Translations under genes and position numbers: made by a program
Source: Thiobacillus sp.
GTDB taxonomy: Bacteria; Pseudomonadota; Gammaproteobacteria; Burkholderiales; Thiobacillaceae
Direction of reading: 5' to 3'
DNA: 64,000 bases
Assembly: GCA_030679915.1 (NCBI GenBank)
Contig: JAUXRY010000011.1
Location: 1 to 64,000, forward strand
Part shown: piece by piece, positions 10,704-19,579 of the stretch
How positions within the stretch are numbered: position 1 is the stretch's first letter
How the letters are laid out: each line of letters starts with the position of its first letter
The notes under the pieces: model-generated
Databases searched by the model: none
What the model was told of the DNA's origin: nothing
Seen by the model: only the letters and a program-made list of their open reading frames with translations

Positions 10704-12848
10704 ATGAACATCACCCTTGATTCTTCTCCGCCGTCCAGCCCACCGGTGCTCGACACCGGCCTTGCCTGCCTGGTGATGCTCGCGCGCTTTCATCAGATTG
10801 CGGTTGATCCCGAACAACTCGCGCATCAATTCAAGGTGTCGGGCGAGCCCTTCAGTCGGTCTAACATTCTGCTGGCATCCAAGCATCTCGGCCTGCAAGC
10901 CAAAGTCGTCAAGACCACTCTCGAGCGGCTCGACCGCACCCCCTTGCCTGCGATGGCAATCGACAAAGACGGTAGCTACTTCATCCTTGCCCGCTTTGAG
11001 TCGGACAAGGCTCTGATCCACGACCCTAAGGCTGAACGCCCGGAAGTGATGTCGCGTGACGACCTGCTGGCCCGCTGGAGCGGTGAGGTCATCCTCTTTA
11101 CCTCGCGCGCCTCGATGGTGGGTGAGATGGCCAAATTCGACTTCTCCTGGTTCATCCCCGCCGTCGTCAAATACCGCAAGCTGCTGTATGAAGTGCTGCT
11201 GGTGTCATTCGTGCTCAACCTGTTTGCACTGGTGACGCCCCTGTTCTTCCAGGTGGTGATGGACAAGGTGCTGGTGCACCGGGGCCTGACCACACTCGAC
11301 GTCATCGCCGTCGGCCTGTTGGTGGTGTCGATCTTCGAGGTCGGACTCTCCGGTCTTCGTAGCTACGTCTTCGCCCACACCACCAGTCGCATCGACGTCG
11401 AACTCGGCGCGCGGCTGTTTCACCATCTACTGCATTTGCCACTGGGTTACTTCCAGGCGCGCCGGGTGGGTGACTCGGTTGCCCGGGTGCGAGAGCTGGA
11501 GAACATCCGTGCCTTTCTTACCGGCAACTCGATCACCGTGGTGCTCGACGTGCTGTTCTCGGTCGTCTTCATTGCTGTGATGCTGTTCTACAGCGGCTGG
11601 CTCACCCTGGTGGTGCTGGCCTCATTGCCGCTGTACTTCGTGATCGCCTTGTTGATCACCCCGCTACTGCGCGCACGCCTGCACGAGAAGTTCAACCGCG
11701 GCGCCGAGAACCAGGCCTTTCTGGTCGAAACCGTGTCCGGTATCGACACCTTGAAGAGCATGGCGGTCGAACCGCAGATGCAGCGCCGCTGGGACACCCA
11801 GCTGGCCGGCTATGTTTCCGCCGGGTTCAAGTCCGCCACGATCTCGACCATTGCACACGAGAGTACCAATCTCGTCGGCAAGCTTGTCACCGTCGGTACC
11901 CTGTGGCTCGGCGCCAGGCTGGTGATCGAAGGCCAGCTCACCGTGGGTCAGCTCATCGCCTTCAACATGCTGGCCGGTCGGGTCGCGCAGCCCATCATGC
12001 GCTTGGCGCAGCTATGGACCGACTTCCAGCAGACCGGTATTTCGGTGCAGCGCCTGGGTGACATTCTCAATTCACCGACCGAAGCTGCGGGTGCCAAGAG
12101 CAGCCTGCCGCCGATTACCGGGCGGATCACCTTCGATCAAGTCAATTTCCGTTACCGGCCCGATACCCCGGAGGTGCTCAAAGGCATCACCCTCGATATC
12201 CAGCCCGGTGAAGTCATCGGCATCGTCGGCCGCTCGGGTTCAGGCAAGAGCACCCTGACTAAATTAATTCAGCGCCTGTATGTGCCGGAACGCGGCCGGG
12301 TGCTGATCGACGGCATGGATCTGACGCTGGTTGACGCCTCCAGTCTGCGGCGTCAGATCGGTGTGGTGTTGCAGGAGAATGTGCTGTTCAATCGCACCCT
12401 CAGAGAGAACATCGCCCTGGCCGACCCCGGCGCCCCGCTGGAGCAGGTGATCCAGGCGGCCAAACTGGCCGGTGCCCATGAGTTCATCCTCGAACTGCCC
12501 GAGGCCTACGACACCATGGTCGGTGAGCACGGCTCAAGCTTATCGGGTGGCCAGCGCCAGCGGATAGCCATCGCCCGTGCCCTGATGAGCGAACCGCGCA
12601 TCCTGATATTTGACGAGGCCACCAGCGCGCTCGATTACGAATCGGAACGCATCATCCAGCAGAACATGCAGGCCATCTGCCAGGGTCGCACCGTCATCAT
12701 CATTGCCCACCGCCTGTCGGCGGTACGCCATGCCAACCGCATCCTGGTGATGGACCACGGCCAGATCGTCGAGGCCGGCACCCATACCGAACTGCTGGAA
12801 CACGAAGCCGGCCACTACTCCCGTTTGCATCGTCTGCAACACGCCTGA
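10704..12848 (+). CDS. Type I secretion ABC transporter (HlyB/RtxB type)
   Basis: Inner-membrane ATPase predicted to export the RTX protein encoded just upstream. The 714 residues comprise an N-terminal C39-peptidase-like domain (about 10-135), a membrane domain (about 155-430) and a nucleotide-binding domain with Walker A GRSGSGKST near 509, signature LSGGQRQR near 613, Walker B ILIFDEATSALD near 633 and an AHRLS switch. The peptidase-like domain has Thr where the catalytic Cys should be (DTGLACL) and Tyr for the His (GSYFIL). It is therefore a non-cleaving, HlyB-like substrate-recognition domain. ATG 10704 is preferred over an in-frame GTG at 10686 that lies inside the upstream hairpin. It is followed after 9 bp by the membrane fusion protein. 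Confidence 0.93.
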   Translation: MNITLDSSPPSSPPVLDTGLACLVMLARFHQIAVDPEQLAHQFKVSGEPFSRSNILLASKHLGLQAKVVKTTLERLDRTPLPAMAIDKDGSYFILARFESDKALIHDPKAERPEVMSRDDLLARWSGEVILFTSRASMVGEMAKFDFSWFIPAVVKYRKLLYEVLLVSFVLNLFALVTPLFFQVVMDKVLVHRGLTTLDVIAVGLLVVSIFEVGLSGLRSYVFAHTTSRIDVELGARLFHHLLHLPLGYFQARRVGDSVARVRELENIRAFLTGNSITVVLDVLFSVVFIAVMLFYSGWLTLVVLASLPLYFVIALLITPLLRARLHEKFNRGAENQAFLVETVSGIDTLKSMAVEPQMQRRWDTQLAGYVSAGFKSATISTIAHESTNLVGKLVTVGTLWLGARLVIEGQLTVGQLIAFNMLAGRVAQPIMRLAQLWTDFQQTGISVQRLGDILNSPTEAAGAKSSLPPITGRITFDQVNFRYRPDTPEVLKGITLDIQPGEVIGIVGRSGSGKSTLTKLIQRLYVPERGRVLIDGMDLTLVDASSLRRQIGVVLQENVLFNRTLRENIALADPGAPLEQVIQAAKLAGAHEFILELPEAYDTMVGEHGSSLSGGQRQRIAIARALMSEPRILIFDEATSALDYESERIIQQNMQAICQGRTVIIIAHRLSAVRHANRILVMDHGQIVEAGTHTELLEHEAGHYSRLHRLQHA

Positions 12849-12857
12849 GATCAGAAT

Positions 12858-14273
12858 ATGAAACGCCAAGCCTTCGCCGACCTGTTCAAGCGTTATGCCA
12901 GTGTATTTCGTCATGCCTGGTCGCATCGCAAAGACACCGACACCCCCGATCTGCAGTCCCACGAGGCCCAGTTCCTGCCTGCCGCCCTGGCCCTGCGCGA
13001 TACCCCGGTGCACCCCGCACCGCGCATTACACTCTGGGCAATCATCGTCTTTGCCCTGATTGCCGTATTGTGGGCGACCTTCGGCCGTATCGATGTGGTG
13101 GCCACTGCCGTGGGCAAGATCATCCCCAACGACCGCACCAAGGTCATCCAGCCGATGGAAACGGCGGTGGTCAAAGCCATCCACGTGCGCGATGGGCAGG
13201 AAGTCACGCTCGGGCAGGTTCTGGTGGAACTCGATGCCACCACCGCGGTGGCCGACAGCGACCGGCTGGATAGCGAAGCGCTGACCGCGCGCCTAGAAGC
13301 CATGCGGGCCCGCGCCATGCTGGCGGCGCTGGCATCTGGACAATCTCCCAAACTGGGCGAAGTCAGCGGGGCAGACGCGGCTCGTATCATCAATGAACAA
13401 ATCCAGCTCAGCGGCCAGTATCAGGAATACCAGGCGCGCAAGCTTCGATTACAGAGTGAAGTGACTCGGCGCCGGGCAGAACTCCAGGCCACGCGGGAAC
13501 AAGTCACCAAACTGGAACAGACCGTTCCCATTGCACGCCAGCGGGCAGCGGACTACCAGCGCCTTGTCAAAGAGAACTTCATGTCGCAGCACGGCTACCT
13601 GGAGCGTGAGCAGGAGCGCATCGAACTCGAACAGGATCTGGCCGGTAGCCGGGCCAAGGTAAATGAAATCCGTGCAGCCCTGGCCGAAGCCCAGCAGCAA
13701 CAAGCCACCCTGACAGCGGAAACCCGCCGTCAGCTGCTGGACCAACAGAATCTGGCCGAGCAGAAAGCCGCTTCACTGGGTCAGGAGTGGGTCAAGGCCG
13801 ACCAGCGCGGCCGACTGATGCGGCTGACCGCCCCCGTCGCCGGCACCGTCCAGCAACTGGCCATCAACACCGTCGGCGGCGTGGTCACCCCTGCGCAGCC
13901 CTTGATGGTGATTGTGCCCAAGGAGAATGTGCTGGAAGTCGAAGCCATGCTGCCCAACAAGGACATCGGCTTTGTGAACCCCGGACAGGAAGTTGAAGTG
14001 AAAGTGGAAACCTTCCCCTTCACCAAATACGGCGTCTTGCACGGTACGATCACCCAGGTGTCATCCGACGCGATCCAGGACGAAAAGCTGGGACTGATTT
14101 ACTCGACCCGAGTGAAGCTTGCCAAGGACACGATCCGGGTGGAGAACAAGATCGTACGGTTGAGCCCGGGCATGGCGGTGACGGTTGAGGTCAAGACCGG
14201 GACGCGACGGGTGATTGAATACTTCCTGAGTCCGTTGATGCAGGTGACGAGTGAGAGTTTAAGGGAGCGGTGA
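12858..14273 (+). CDS. Type I secretion membrane fusion protein (HlyD family)
   Basis: Periplasmic adaptor that would link the ABC exporter to an outer-membrane TolC channel. Its 471 residues show a cytoplasmic N-terminus, one membrane helix at about 57-76 (ITLWAIIVFALIAVLWATFG), a lipoyl-like half-motif around 100-130, a long coiled coil (about 180-320) rich in Glu, Gln and Arg, and a C-terminal beta-barrel region ending in MQVTSESLRER. The C-terminus is typical of HlyD/PrtE proteins. It is the last gene of the locus. No TolC-like gene lies in the window, so the outer-membrane component must be encoded elsewhere. Confidence 0.92.
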   Translation: MKRQAFADLFKRYASVFRHAWSHRKDTDTPDLQSHEAQFLPAALALRDTPVHPAPRITLWAIIVFALIAVLWATFGRIDVVATAVGKIIPNDRTKVIQPMETAVVKAIHVRDGQEVTLGQVLVELDATTAVADSDRLDSEALTARLEAMRARAMLAALASGQSPKLGEVSGADAARIINEQIQLSGQYQEYQARKLRLQSEVTRRRAELQATREQVTKLEQTVPIARQRAADYQRLVKENFMSQHGYLEREQERIELEQDLAGSRAKVNEIRAALAEAQQQQATLTAETRRQLLDQQNLAEQKAASLGQEWVKADQRGRLMRLTAPVAGTVQQLAINTVGGVVTPAQPLMVIVPKENVLEVEAMLPNKDIGFVNPGQEVEVKVETFPFTKYGVLHGTITQVSSDAIQDEKLGLIYSTRVKLAKDTIRVENKIVRLSPGMAVTVEVKTGTRRVIEYFLSPLMQVTSESLRER

Positions 14274-14631
14274 GGCCGGTCTCAGCCAGGATGCAGCCGA
14301 TTAATCAAAAACATCCGGCGCGAGAGTGGGAATACTGCGGTCTAATTCGGAAGGTTCGATCGTTACTTCCTAGCGACGCGATAGCTGCCCATGGAAGGGC
14401 GCACGGTTATTTCATTATTCATGGCATGAAACCCGGGTTCTTCCATTTTAAGTGTCACAGGGCTTCGTTCCGTGTGACATATAAAATGGAATAGCGCATA
14501 TTTATCAAAGGCCGAGTTGTCACTTTATGTGTCACCCGACAAGAGATACTGTGTAAGTAAACGGAAATAGTGTCACTAGAGGCAATCTTGTGGCACTGGA
14601 TTTACGAAATTACTGACACTGCTACGAAATA

Positions 14632-14660
14632 AAAGCCAACCAACCAGGTTGGCTTTTTTT
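14632..14660 (+). terminator. Rho-independent terminator
   Basis: AAAGCCAACC (14632-14641) pairs perfectly with GGTTGGCTTT (14647-14656) around the loop AACCA, followed by T to 14660. It lies 360 bp after the HlyD stop, so it may end a long 3' tail of the secretion operon or a separate small transcript arising in 14300-14630. Confidence 0.85.
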
Positions 14661-14710
14661 CGGGTTGCCTTTTGGAAATTACGCTTAGCTAGATTCATAT
14701 TCATCCAATC

Positions 14711-14726
14711 CGTGCGCCAGCACACA
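14711..14726 (+). promoter_or_regulatory. Recurring dyad element, copy 1
   Basis: CGTGCG-CCAG-CACACA followed by GAC. The left half departs from TGTnCG at its first base; the right half keeps the ACA end. It lies 155 bp before the small membrane protein gene at 14882 and is the weakest of the eleven copies together with 45313. Confidence 0.4.
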
Positions 14727-14881
14727 GACAGGGCGCGCATGGGAATGTATTCTGTACCTATAAACGTGGCGTAAAAGCAGCGATTTCGAACCTCTTCCAG
14801 CATTGCTGGCTGGGTTTGCGAGTCGACTTTTTAATCCATCCCATACAGATTTAAGGATTTGATCCCGACAGGAGATTGATT

Positions 14882-15082
14882 ATGAAATGGGCAGGTATGT
14901 ATTTTGGTGGTTTTGTTGTCCTGATTGGCGGCGTTTTGGCCGCGCTCTGGAAGCTGGGTATTCTGGCTGATATTGGTGCCACCTGGACGGTGATCGGGAT
15001 TGTGATCGCGGTGGGTATCGGCATCATGTTTGCTGTCTCCAATAGCGGCAGCAAAGAAAACATCCAGATCGACCGGAATTGA
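14882..15082 (+). CDS. Small two-helix membrane protein
   Basis: A 66-residue protein with two hydrophobic helices (about 5-25 and 31-52) and a short hydrophilic tail ending KENIQIDRN. ATG 14882 is chosen because AGGAG lies at 14870-14874, 7 bp upstream; an in-frame TTG at 14876 is too close to that site. I recognise no specific family, though such proteins are common among betaproteobacterial stress genes. It is probably an inner-membrane protein transcribed alone under the dyad element upstream. Confidence 0.75.
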   Translation: MKWAGMYFGGFVVLIGGVLAALWKLGILADIGATWTVIGIVIAVGIGIMFAVSNSGSKENIQIDRN

Positions 15083-15100
15083 ACGGTTCGCAGGAACAAC

Positions 15101-15141
15101 AGCAGACAGACCACGGTTTTTAGACTCGATGGTCGTCTGCT
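15101..15141 (+). terminator. Imperfect hairpin after the small membrane protein gene
   Basis: AGCAGAC at 15101 pairs with GTCTGCT ending at 15141, with a further CCA/TGG pairing inside and a T-rich loop. It lies 18 bp after the stop. There is no T-run following it, so terminator function is only a possibility. Confidence 0.3.
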
Positions 15142-15303
15142 TTGACAGATGAAGGAAGGGTGGGTTGTCTGGCTTCAAACGGCGGATTACCGGCTTTGGC
15201 ATGCGCTCTTGTATTGCTCAAGGCTGGCTATGCTCCGGGAGGATGTCCAGGCAGCGCACATGCCTGTAATTGAAATACCTTGAAAACGATAGGACTTAAT
15301 CTA

Positions 15304-15969
15304 ATGAACAAAATTATTGTTTCTTTTAGCGCCATTGCATTGGCTCTTAGCGGCATTTCCGGCTGCGCCAACATGTCCGAAACGCAAAAAACCACCGGCA
15401 CGGGCGCGGCAATCGGCGCAGCTGCCGGGGCGGTCATTGGCGTGGCAACAGCTGGCGGCAACAAAGGAAAAAGTGCCGCAACCGGCGCGGCAATCGGCGC
15501 GGCAGTGGGTGCGGGTGGCGGCTATATGTGGTCGAAGCACATGGAAGCGCAGAAGGCAGAGATGGAGAAAGCCACCCAGGGAACCGGCGTGAGCGTAAGC
15601 CAGACCGCCGATAACCAGCTCAAGCTGGACATCCCGAGCGATGTTTCTTTTGACACCGGTCGCTATGACATCAAGTCGAATCTGCGTCCGGTTCTCGATC
15701 GCTTCGCCACCACCCTGAATCAAAATCAGGTGACGACGGTGACCGTTATCGGCCACACAGACAGCACTGGCTCGGATGCGATCAATAATCCGCTTTCGGT
15801 CAATCGTGCCGCCTCGACGCGCGACTACCTCGTCGCACGCGGCGTCTCGGCAAATCGTATCGCCATCAATGGGCGTGGTTCATACGAACCGATCGCTAGC
15901 AACAGCACGGCAGAAGGCCGTTCGCAAAATCGCCGCGTCGAGATTTTCGTGGCAGAAGCCGCACGCTAA
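15304..15969 (+). CDS. OmpA-family outer-membrane lipoprotein with glycine zipper
   Basis: A 221-residue lipoprotein of the YiaD/Pal-like group, predicted to anchor in the outer membrane and bind peptidoglycan through its OmpA domain. It has a signal peptide with lipobox ISGC (Cys at about residue 21), a glycine-zipper segment (GAAIGAAAGAVIGVATAGG and a second copy, about 32-70) and a C-terminal OmpA domain (about 105-221) with the typical GHTDSTG and NRRVEI motifs. ATG 15304 is preferred to an in-frame upstream start because the signal peptide begins there; AGGA lies 9 bp before. It appears to be a single-gene unit. Confidence 0.9.
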   Translation: MNKIIVSFSAIALALSGISGCANMSETQKTTGTGAAIGAAAGAVIGVATAGGNKGKSAATGAAIGAAVGAGGGYMWSKHMEAQKAEMEKATQGTGVSVSQTADNQLKLDIPSDVSFDTGRYDIKSNLRPVLDRFATTLNQNQVTTVTVIGHTDSTGSDAINNPLSVNRAASTRDYLVARGVSANRIAINGRGSYEPIASNSTAEGRSQNRRVEIFVAEAAR

Positions 15970-16156
15970 TCATCGCGTACTCGGGCAATCTGGCAATCTT
16001 TACGCCGGATTGCGCGTCTGCAGTTCCGCTTTGCCGATGAATGATAGATTTTTATTAGCTGTTTTATCCTCAGAAAGAGGACAAACGCTTTCATTTGGAG
16101 TCAGTCGATTTGGGGCCGATTTAAGCCAGACATCCCAATAGAACGGGACCAGGTTT

Positions 16157-16528
16157 TTAGTTCAACCAGGCCTGCAAGGTAGCGCGCAACTTATCCTCCT
16201 GAACCGGTAGGCTGAATGCGGCGTCGACGCGTAAACGAGCACTGACGGTGTCGAGTACTGCCTGGTGTGCCGCTTCATAAAAAACCAGGATGCGGGTGTT
16301 GGGCGCGCTTTGTACGGCGGCCAGCAGGGATTCGAGGTTGGATAGGCGATCGCGGAAATCGGACTGGTGGTAAAAGTCCGCCACGATCACCGCGGGGGGG
16401 CTTTTGCGAACCAGGCTGATGGCCTTGCGCTCCGACCATTCGGCGGTGACGGTGTAGCCCAGCTCCTGATACAGCTTTTTATAGCCTGCCGTGCCGATGA
16501 AGGCATTGACCATGAGCAGCGTGCTCAT
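16157..16528 (-). CDS. Receiver-like domain protein next to topA
   Basis: A 123-residue single-domain protein with a response-regulator-like fold: alternating hydrophobic strands (LLMVNAF, AVIVADF, RILVFYE) and a C-terminal helix. The N-terminal acidic pair expected in a receiver is missing (MVNAFIG instead of VVDD), but an Asp follows the third strand in VADF. It may be a degenerate receiver that is not phosphorylated. Its ATG overlaps the topA stop codon by four bases (ATGA), which indicates translational coupling to topA. Its function is unknown. Confidence 0.7.
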   Translation of the reverse strand: MSTLLMVNAFIGTAGYKKLYQELGYTVTAEWSERKAISLVRKSPPAVIVADFYHQSDFRDRLSNLESLLAAVQSAPNTRILVFYEAAHQAVLDTVSARLRVDAAFSLPVQEDKLRATLQAWLN

Positions 16529-19119
16529 TCTGCCGCTTTTTTGGCAGGCTTTTTGGCAGCTGGCTTGGTCGTGGCTTTTTTAACGGCCGGCTTTTTGGCA
16601 GCGGGCTTTTTCGCAGCAGGTTTCTTGGCCGCGGGCGTTTTGGGCTCGGCCTTGGCTTTCTTTTCGGCAGCGGGCTTGGCAGCCGCTTTCTTCTTGACCG
16701 GCTTTTTGGCCGGGCCCTTGGCGACCCGGGCAGCGATCAGGGAGAGCGCCTCGTCCACTGTGATCTCTTCTGGCGTGATGTCCTTGGGCAGGGTGGCGTT
16801 GGTGGCGCCGTGCTTGACGTAGGGGCCGTAGCGGCCACTGCGGACAGTGATGTCCTTGCCGTCATCCGGGTGCGGACCGAGGTTTTTCAGCAGTGAGGCG
16901 GCGGAGTCGGCCCCGCGCGCTTCGCGTTCCATCACCAGCACTTCAAGTGCGCGTGGCAAGTCGATCATATAGACGCTGTCGGTCTTGGGGATCGATTTGA
17001 ACTTACTGTCGTGCAGCAAATAGGGCCCGAAGCGGCCATTGTTGGCGACGATGGGCAAGCCGGTTTCGGGATGGATGCCGACTTCACGCGGTAGTGAAAG
17101 AAATTTCAGCGCCAGTTCGAGCGTCGCGGTTTCCAGCGGGATGTCTTTAGGCCAGGAAGCGCGTCGTGGTTTCGGCGCCTTTTTGTCTTCGGGCATGTCG
17201 CCGATTTGCACGTAAGGACCGAAGCGGCCAGACAGCAGTTTGACGTCCAGGCCCGAGTCCGGATCCTTGCCCAGAATATTGTCGCCTTCGATGGCATTGG
17301 CGTGCAGCGGGCGCGTGTAATCGCACTCCGGGTAACCGGAGCAGCCGATGAACAGGCCGCGCTTGCTGGCCTGCATGAACAAGGGTTTGGCACATTTGGG
17401 GCAGGCTTCCGGAATCGGACAGCCGCGCTCAACGTCAACCTTGGCCTTCAGTTCGCCGTCGAACTCCTTCCAGAACTCACCCAGCAATTGCGACCAGACG
17501 CGCTTGCCGTTGGAGACATCATCAAGCTTGTCTTCCAGCTTGGCGGTGAAATCGTAATCGACGTACTGGTTGAAATGCCGGGTCAGAAAACAGGAGACCA
17601 ATCGGCCAATATCGGTGGGCTGAAAGCGCTTTTTTTCCAGCAGGACGTATTCGCGATCCTGCAGGGTGGAAATGATGCTGGCGTAGGTGGAGGGACGGCC
17701 GATGCCGTATTCCTCCAGCGACTTCACCAGCGAGGCTTCAGTAAAGCGCGGCGGCGGCTGGGTAAAGTGCTGTTCACCGTAGAGTTTGTCGACCGGCAAG
17801 GTTTCGCCTTCGGCAAGCACGGGGAGCTTGGATTCTTCTTCGTCCTCATCGTCCTGATACACCGCCAGAAAGCCGGCAAAAGCCAACGTTTGGCCGGTCG
17901 CGCGGAAGGTGCCCTCGCCTACCGTGATGTCGGCGGCGACCGTGTCAAATTGCGCTGCCGTCATCTGGCAGGCAACCGTGCGCTTCCAGATCAGCTCATA
18001 GAGCTTGGCTTGGTCGGCCGATAAAAACTGCTTCACGGCCTCGGGCGTGCGGCTCACTGAGGTGGGGCGTACGGCTTCGTGCGCTTCCTGCGCGTTTTTG
18101 GTTTTGGCCTTGTATTGCGGTGCGGTCGGCGGCAGATAATCCTTGTCAAAGTTAGCGCCCACATACTTGCGAATGTCGGTGATGGCTTCTTGTGCCAGAT
18201 TCACCGAGTCGGTACGCATGTAGGTGATGAGTCCCACCGGGCCTTCGCCGAGGTCCATGCCTTCGTATAGTTGCTGGGCGGTGCGCATGACGCGATCGGT
18301 GGTCATGCCGAGCTGGCGTACACCGGCCTGCTGCAGCGTCGAGGTGGTGAACGGCGCGCCGGGATGGCGGGCGCGACGCTTTTTCTCGATGCGCATCACG
18401 GTGGCATCTTTGCCTTCCAGTGTGGCCAGCCACTCTTTGCTGCGCGCTTCGTGCTCAACGGTGAACTGTTCGAGCTTTTCGCCCTTGAAATGCGTGAGCT
18501 TGGCGGAAAACGCCTGCGTACCCTTGTGGGTATCGAGGTGCATTGACCAGTATTCGCGCGGCACGAAGGCTTCGATTTCCTCCTCGCGCTCGACAATCAT
18601 CCGCAGCGCGGGGGACTGCACGCGGCCTGCACTCAGGCCGGGGCTGATCTTGCGCCACAACAGCGGCGACAGATTGAAGCCGACCAGATAGTCAAGCGCG
18701 CGCCGTGCTTGTTGTGCATCAACCAGATCGGTAGCGATTTCGCGCGGGTTGCGCACCGCATCCTGAACCGCCGATTCGGTGATTTCATAGAAGGCCACCC
18801 GCTTCATCGGCGTCTTGACCTTGCGCTCCTTGAGGATCTCGCTGATGTGCCAGGAAATCGCTTCACCTTCGCGGTCCGGGTCGGTTGCCAGCAACACTTC
18901 GTCGGCTTTTTTCGCCGCTTTGACGATGGCTTCGACGTGCTTGGCGTTGCGCTCGATGATCTGATATTTCATGGTGAAATTTTCAGTATCGACTGCGCCG
19001 GTTTTGGGCTGCAGGTCGCGCACGTGGCCGTAGCTGGCGAGAATGTCGTAATCCGCGCCGAGATATTTCTGCAGCGTTTTGGATTTCGAGGGGGATTCGA
19101 CGATAACGAGTTTGGACAT
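16525..19119 (-). CDS. topA: DNA topoisomerase I
   Basis: Type IA topoisomerase that relaxes negative supercoils by cutting one strand. Of 864 residues, the N-terminal Toprim domain starts at KLVIVESPSKSKTLQKYLG and carries DPDREGEA; the active-site tyrosine is Tyr300 in YMRTDSVNLA. A zinc-ribbon (CPKC, later GCSGYPEC) lies near 580-610, followed by three GRFGPY/GRYGPY repeats of the C-terminal DNA-binding region. The last ~65 residues are a Lys-Ala-Pro tail with repeated AAKKP units, histone H1-like and common in betaproteobacterial TopA. It lies downstream of smg and dprA on the same strand. Confidence 0.97.
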   Translation of the reverse strand: MSKLVIVESPSKSKTLQKYLGADYDILASYGHVRDLQPKTGAVDTENFTMKYQIIERNAKHVEAIVKAAKKADEVLLATDPDREGEAISWHISEILKERKVKTPMKRVAFYEITESAVQDAVRNPREIATDLVDAQQARRALDYLVGFNLSPLLWRKISPGLSAGRVQSPALRMIVEREEEIEAFVPREYWSMHLDTHKGTQAFSAKLTHFKGEKLEQFTVEHEARSKEWLATLEGKDATVMRIEKKRRARHPGAPFTTSTLQQAGVRQLGMTTDRVMRTAQQLYEGMDLGEGPVGLITYMRTDSVNLAQEAITDIRKYVGANFDKDYLPPTAPQYKAKTKNAQEAHEAVRPTSVSRTPEAVKQFLSADQAKLYELIWKRTVACQMTAAQFDTVAADITVGEGTFRATGQTLAFAGFLAVYQDDEDEEESKLPVLAEGETLPVDKLYGEQHFTQPPPRFTEASLVKSLEEYGIGRPSTYASIISTLQDREYVLLEKKRFQPTDIGRLVSCFLTRHFNQYVDYDFTAKLEDKLDDVSNGKRVWSQLLGEFWKEFDGELKAKVDVERGCPIPEACPKCAKPLFMQASKRGLFIGCSGYPECDYTRPLHANAIEGDNILGKDPDSGLDVKLLSGRFGPYVQIGDMPEDKKAPKPRRASWPKDIPLETATLELALKFLSLPREVGIHPETGLPIVANNGRFGPYLLHDSKFKSIPKTDSVYMIDLPRALEVLVMEREARGADSAASLLKNLGPHPDDGKDITVRSGRYGPYVKHGATNATLPKDITPEEITVDEALSLIAARVAKGPAKKPVKKKAAAKPAAEKKAKAEPKTPAAKKPAAKKPAAKKPAVKKATTKPAAKKPAKKAAE

Positions 19120-19128
19120 AGTTGGTTT

Positions 19129-19575
19129 TTAGTGCAGGCGCCCCGGCTCGTGATTCAGCAGCATGTCTTCAAGGTGGGTGAAATGTTCGATCAGGCCGCG
19201 GCTCCACAGCACGATCAGCGTCATCCAGCGTACGTGGTCCGGCTCGATATCTTCACCGCCGAGCGCCATCAGGCCGGAAATGACCCATTCGCGCGATTCG
19301 GCGTCGATGATCTCGGCGCTGACCAGGTACGCCAGTTCGTCGCGACAAGCCTCGTTCAGGCGTTCGAGCTCCTGCGCTGCGTAATGACGGTAGTGCACAT
19401 GAGACAGCCGCTCATGCGCGGAGCTACCCGCCAGATGGGCAAACCAGTCAAGCGCGGCGTTGATGTCGGATTCTTCAAAACCCGCAGCAAACAGGCGCTT
19501 TTCGAGCGCATCGCGATCGGGTGCCAGCTCCGCCATGCGGAAGCTTTCGTATAGGTAAACCAGGATATCGAGCAT
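19129..19575 (-). CDS. smg: Smg family protein (DUF494)
   Basis: A 148-residue cytoplasmic protein of the Smg/DUF494 family, found beside dprA and topA in many proteobacteria; its biochemical role is not established. The family start MLDILVYLYESF is at 19575, four bases after the dprA stop, so the longer frame extending into dprA is unlikely to be used. The protein is rich in acidic residues and short helices, and the end HFTHLEDMLLNHEPGRLH is conserved in the family. It is probably translated from the dprA mRNA. Confidence 0.9.
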   Translation of the reverse strand: MLDILVYLYESFRMAELAPDRDALEKRLFAAGFEESDINAALDWFAHLAGSSAHERLSHVHYRHYAAQELERLNEACRDELAYLVSAEIIDAESREWVISGLMALGGEDIEPDHVRWMTLIVLWSRGLIEHFTHLEDMLLNHEPGRLH

Positions 19576-19579
19576 AGGG

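Larger units (their letters stand above)
14274..14881. other. Non-coding region after the secretion locus
   Basis: About 600 bp, AT-rich relative to its surroundings. It contains an imperfect inverted repeat at about 14442-14490 (arms beginning CCATTTTA and ending TAAAATGG), several TGTCAC motifs, an intrinsic terminator at 14632-14660 and a copy of the recurring dyad element at 14711-14726. A 74-codon GTG frame overlapping the end of the HlyD gene has no supporting features and is not called. Confidence 0.5.

Noticed and set aside
9519-11021. 500-codon frame on the minus strand across the end of the RTX gene and the exporter gene
   Set aside because: It is the reverse complement of Gly/Asp repeats, giving Val/Ala/Gly-rich periodic sequence; the plus-strand genes have clear domains.
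14270-14494. 74-codon frame overlapping the HlyD stop
   Set aside because: GTG start without a ribosome site, and it runs through an inverted repeat in an AT-rich non-coding stretch.
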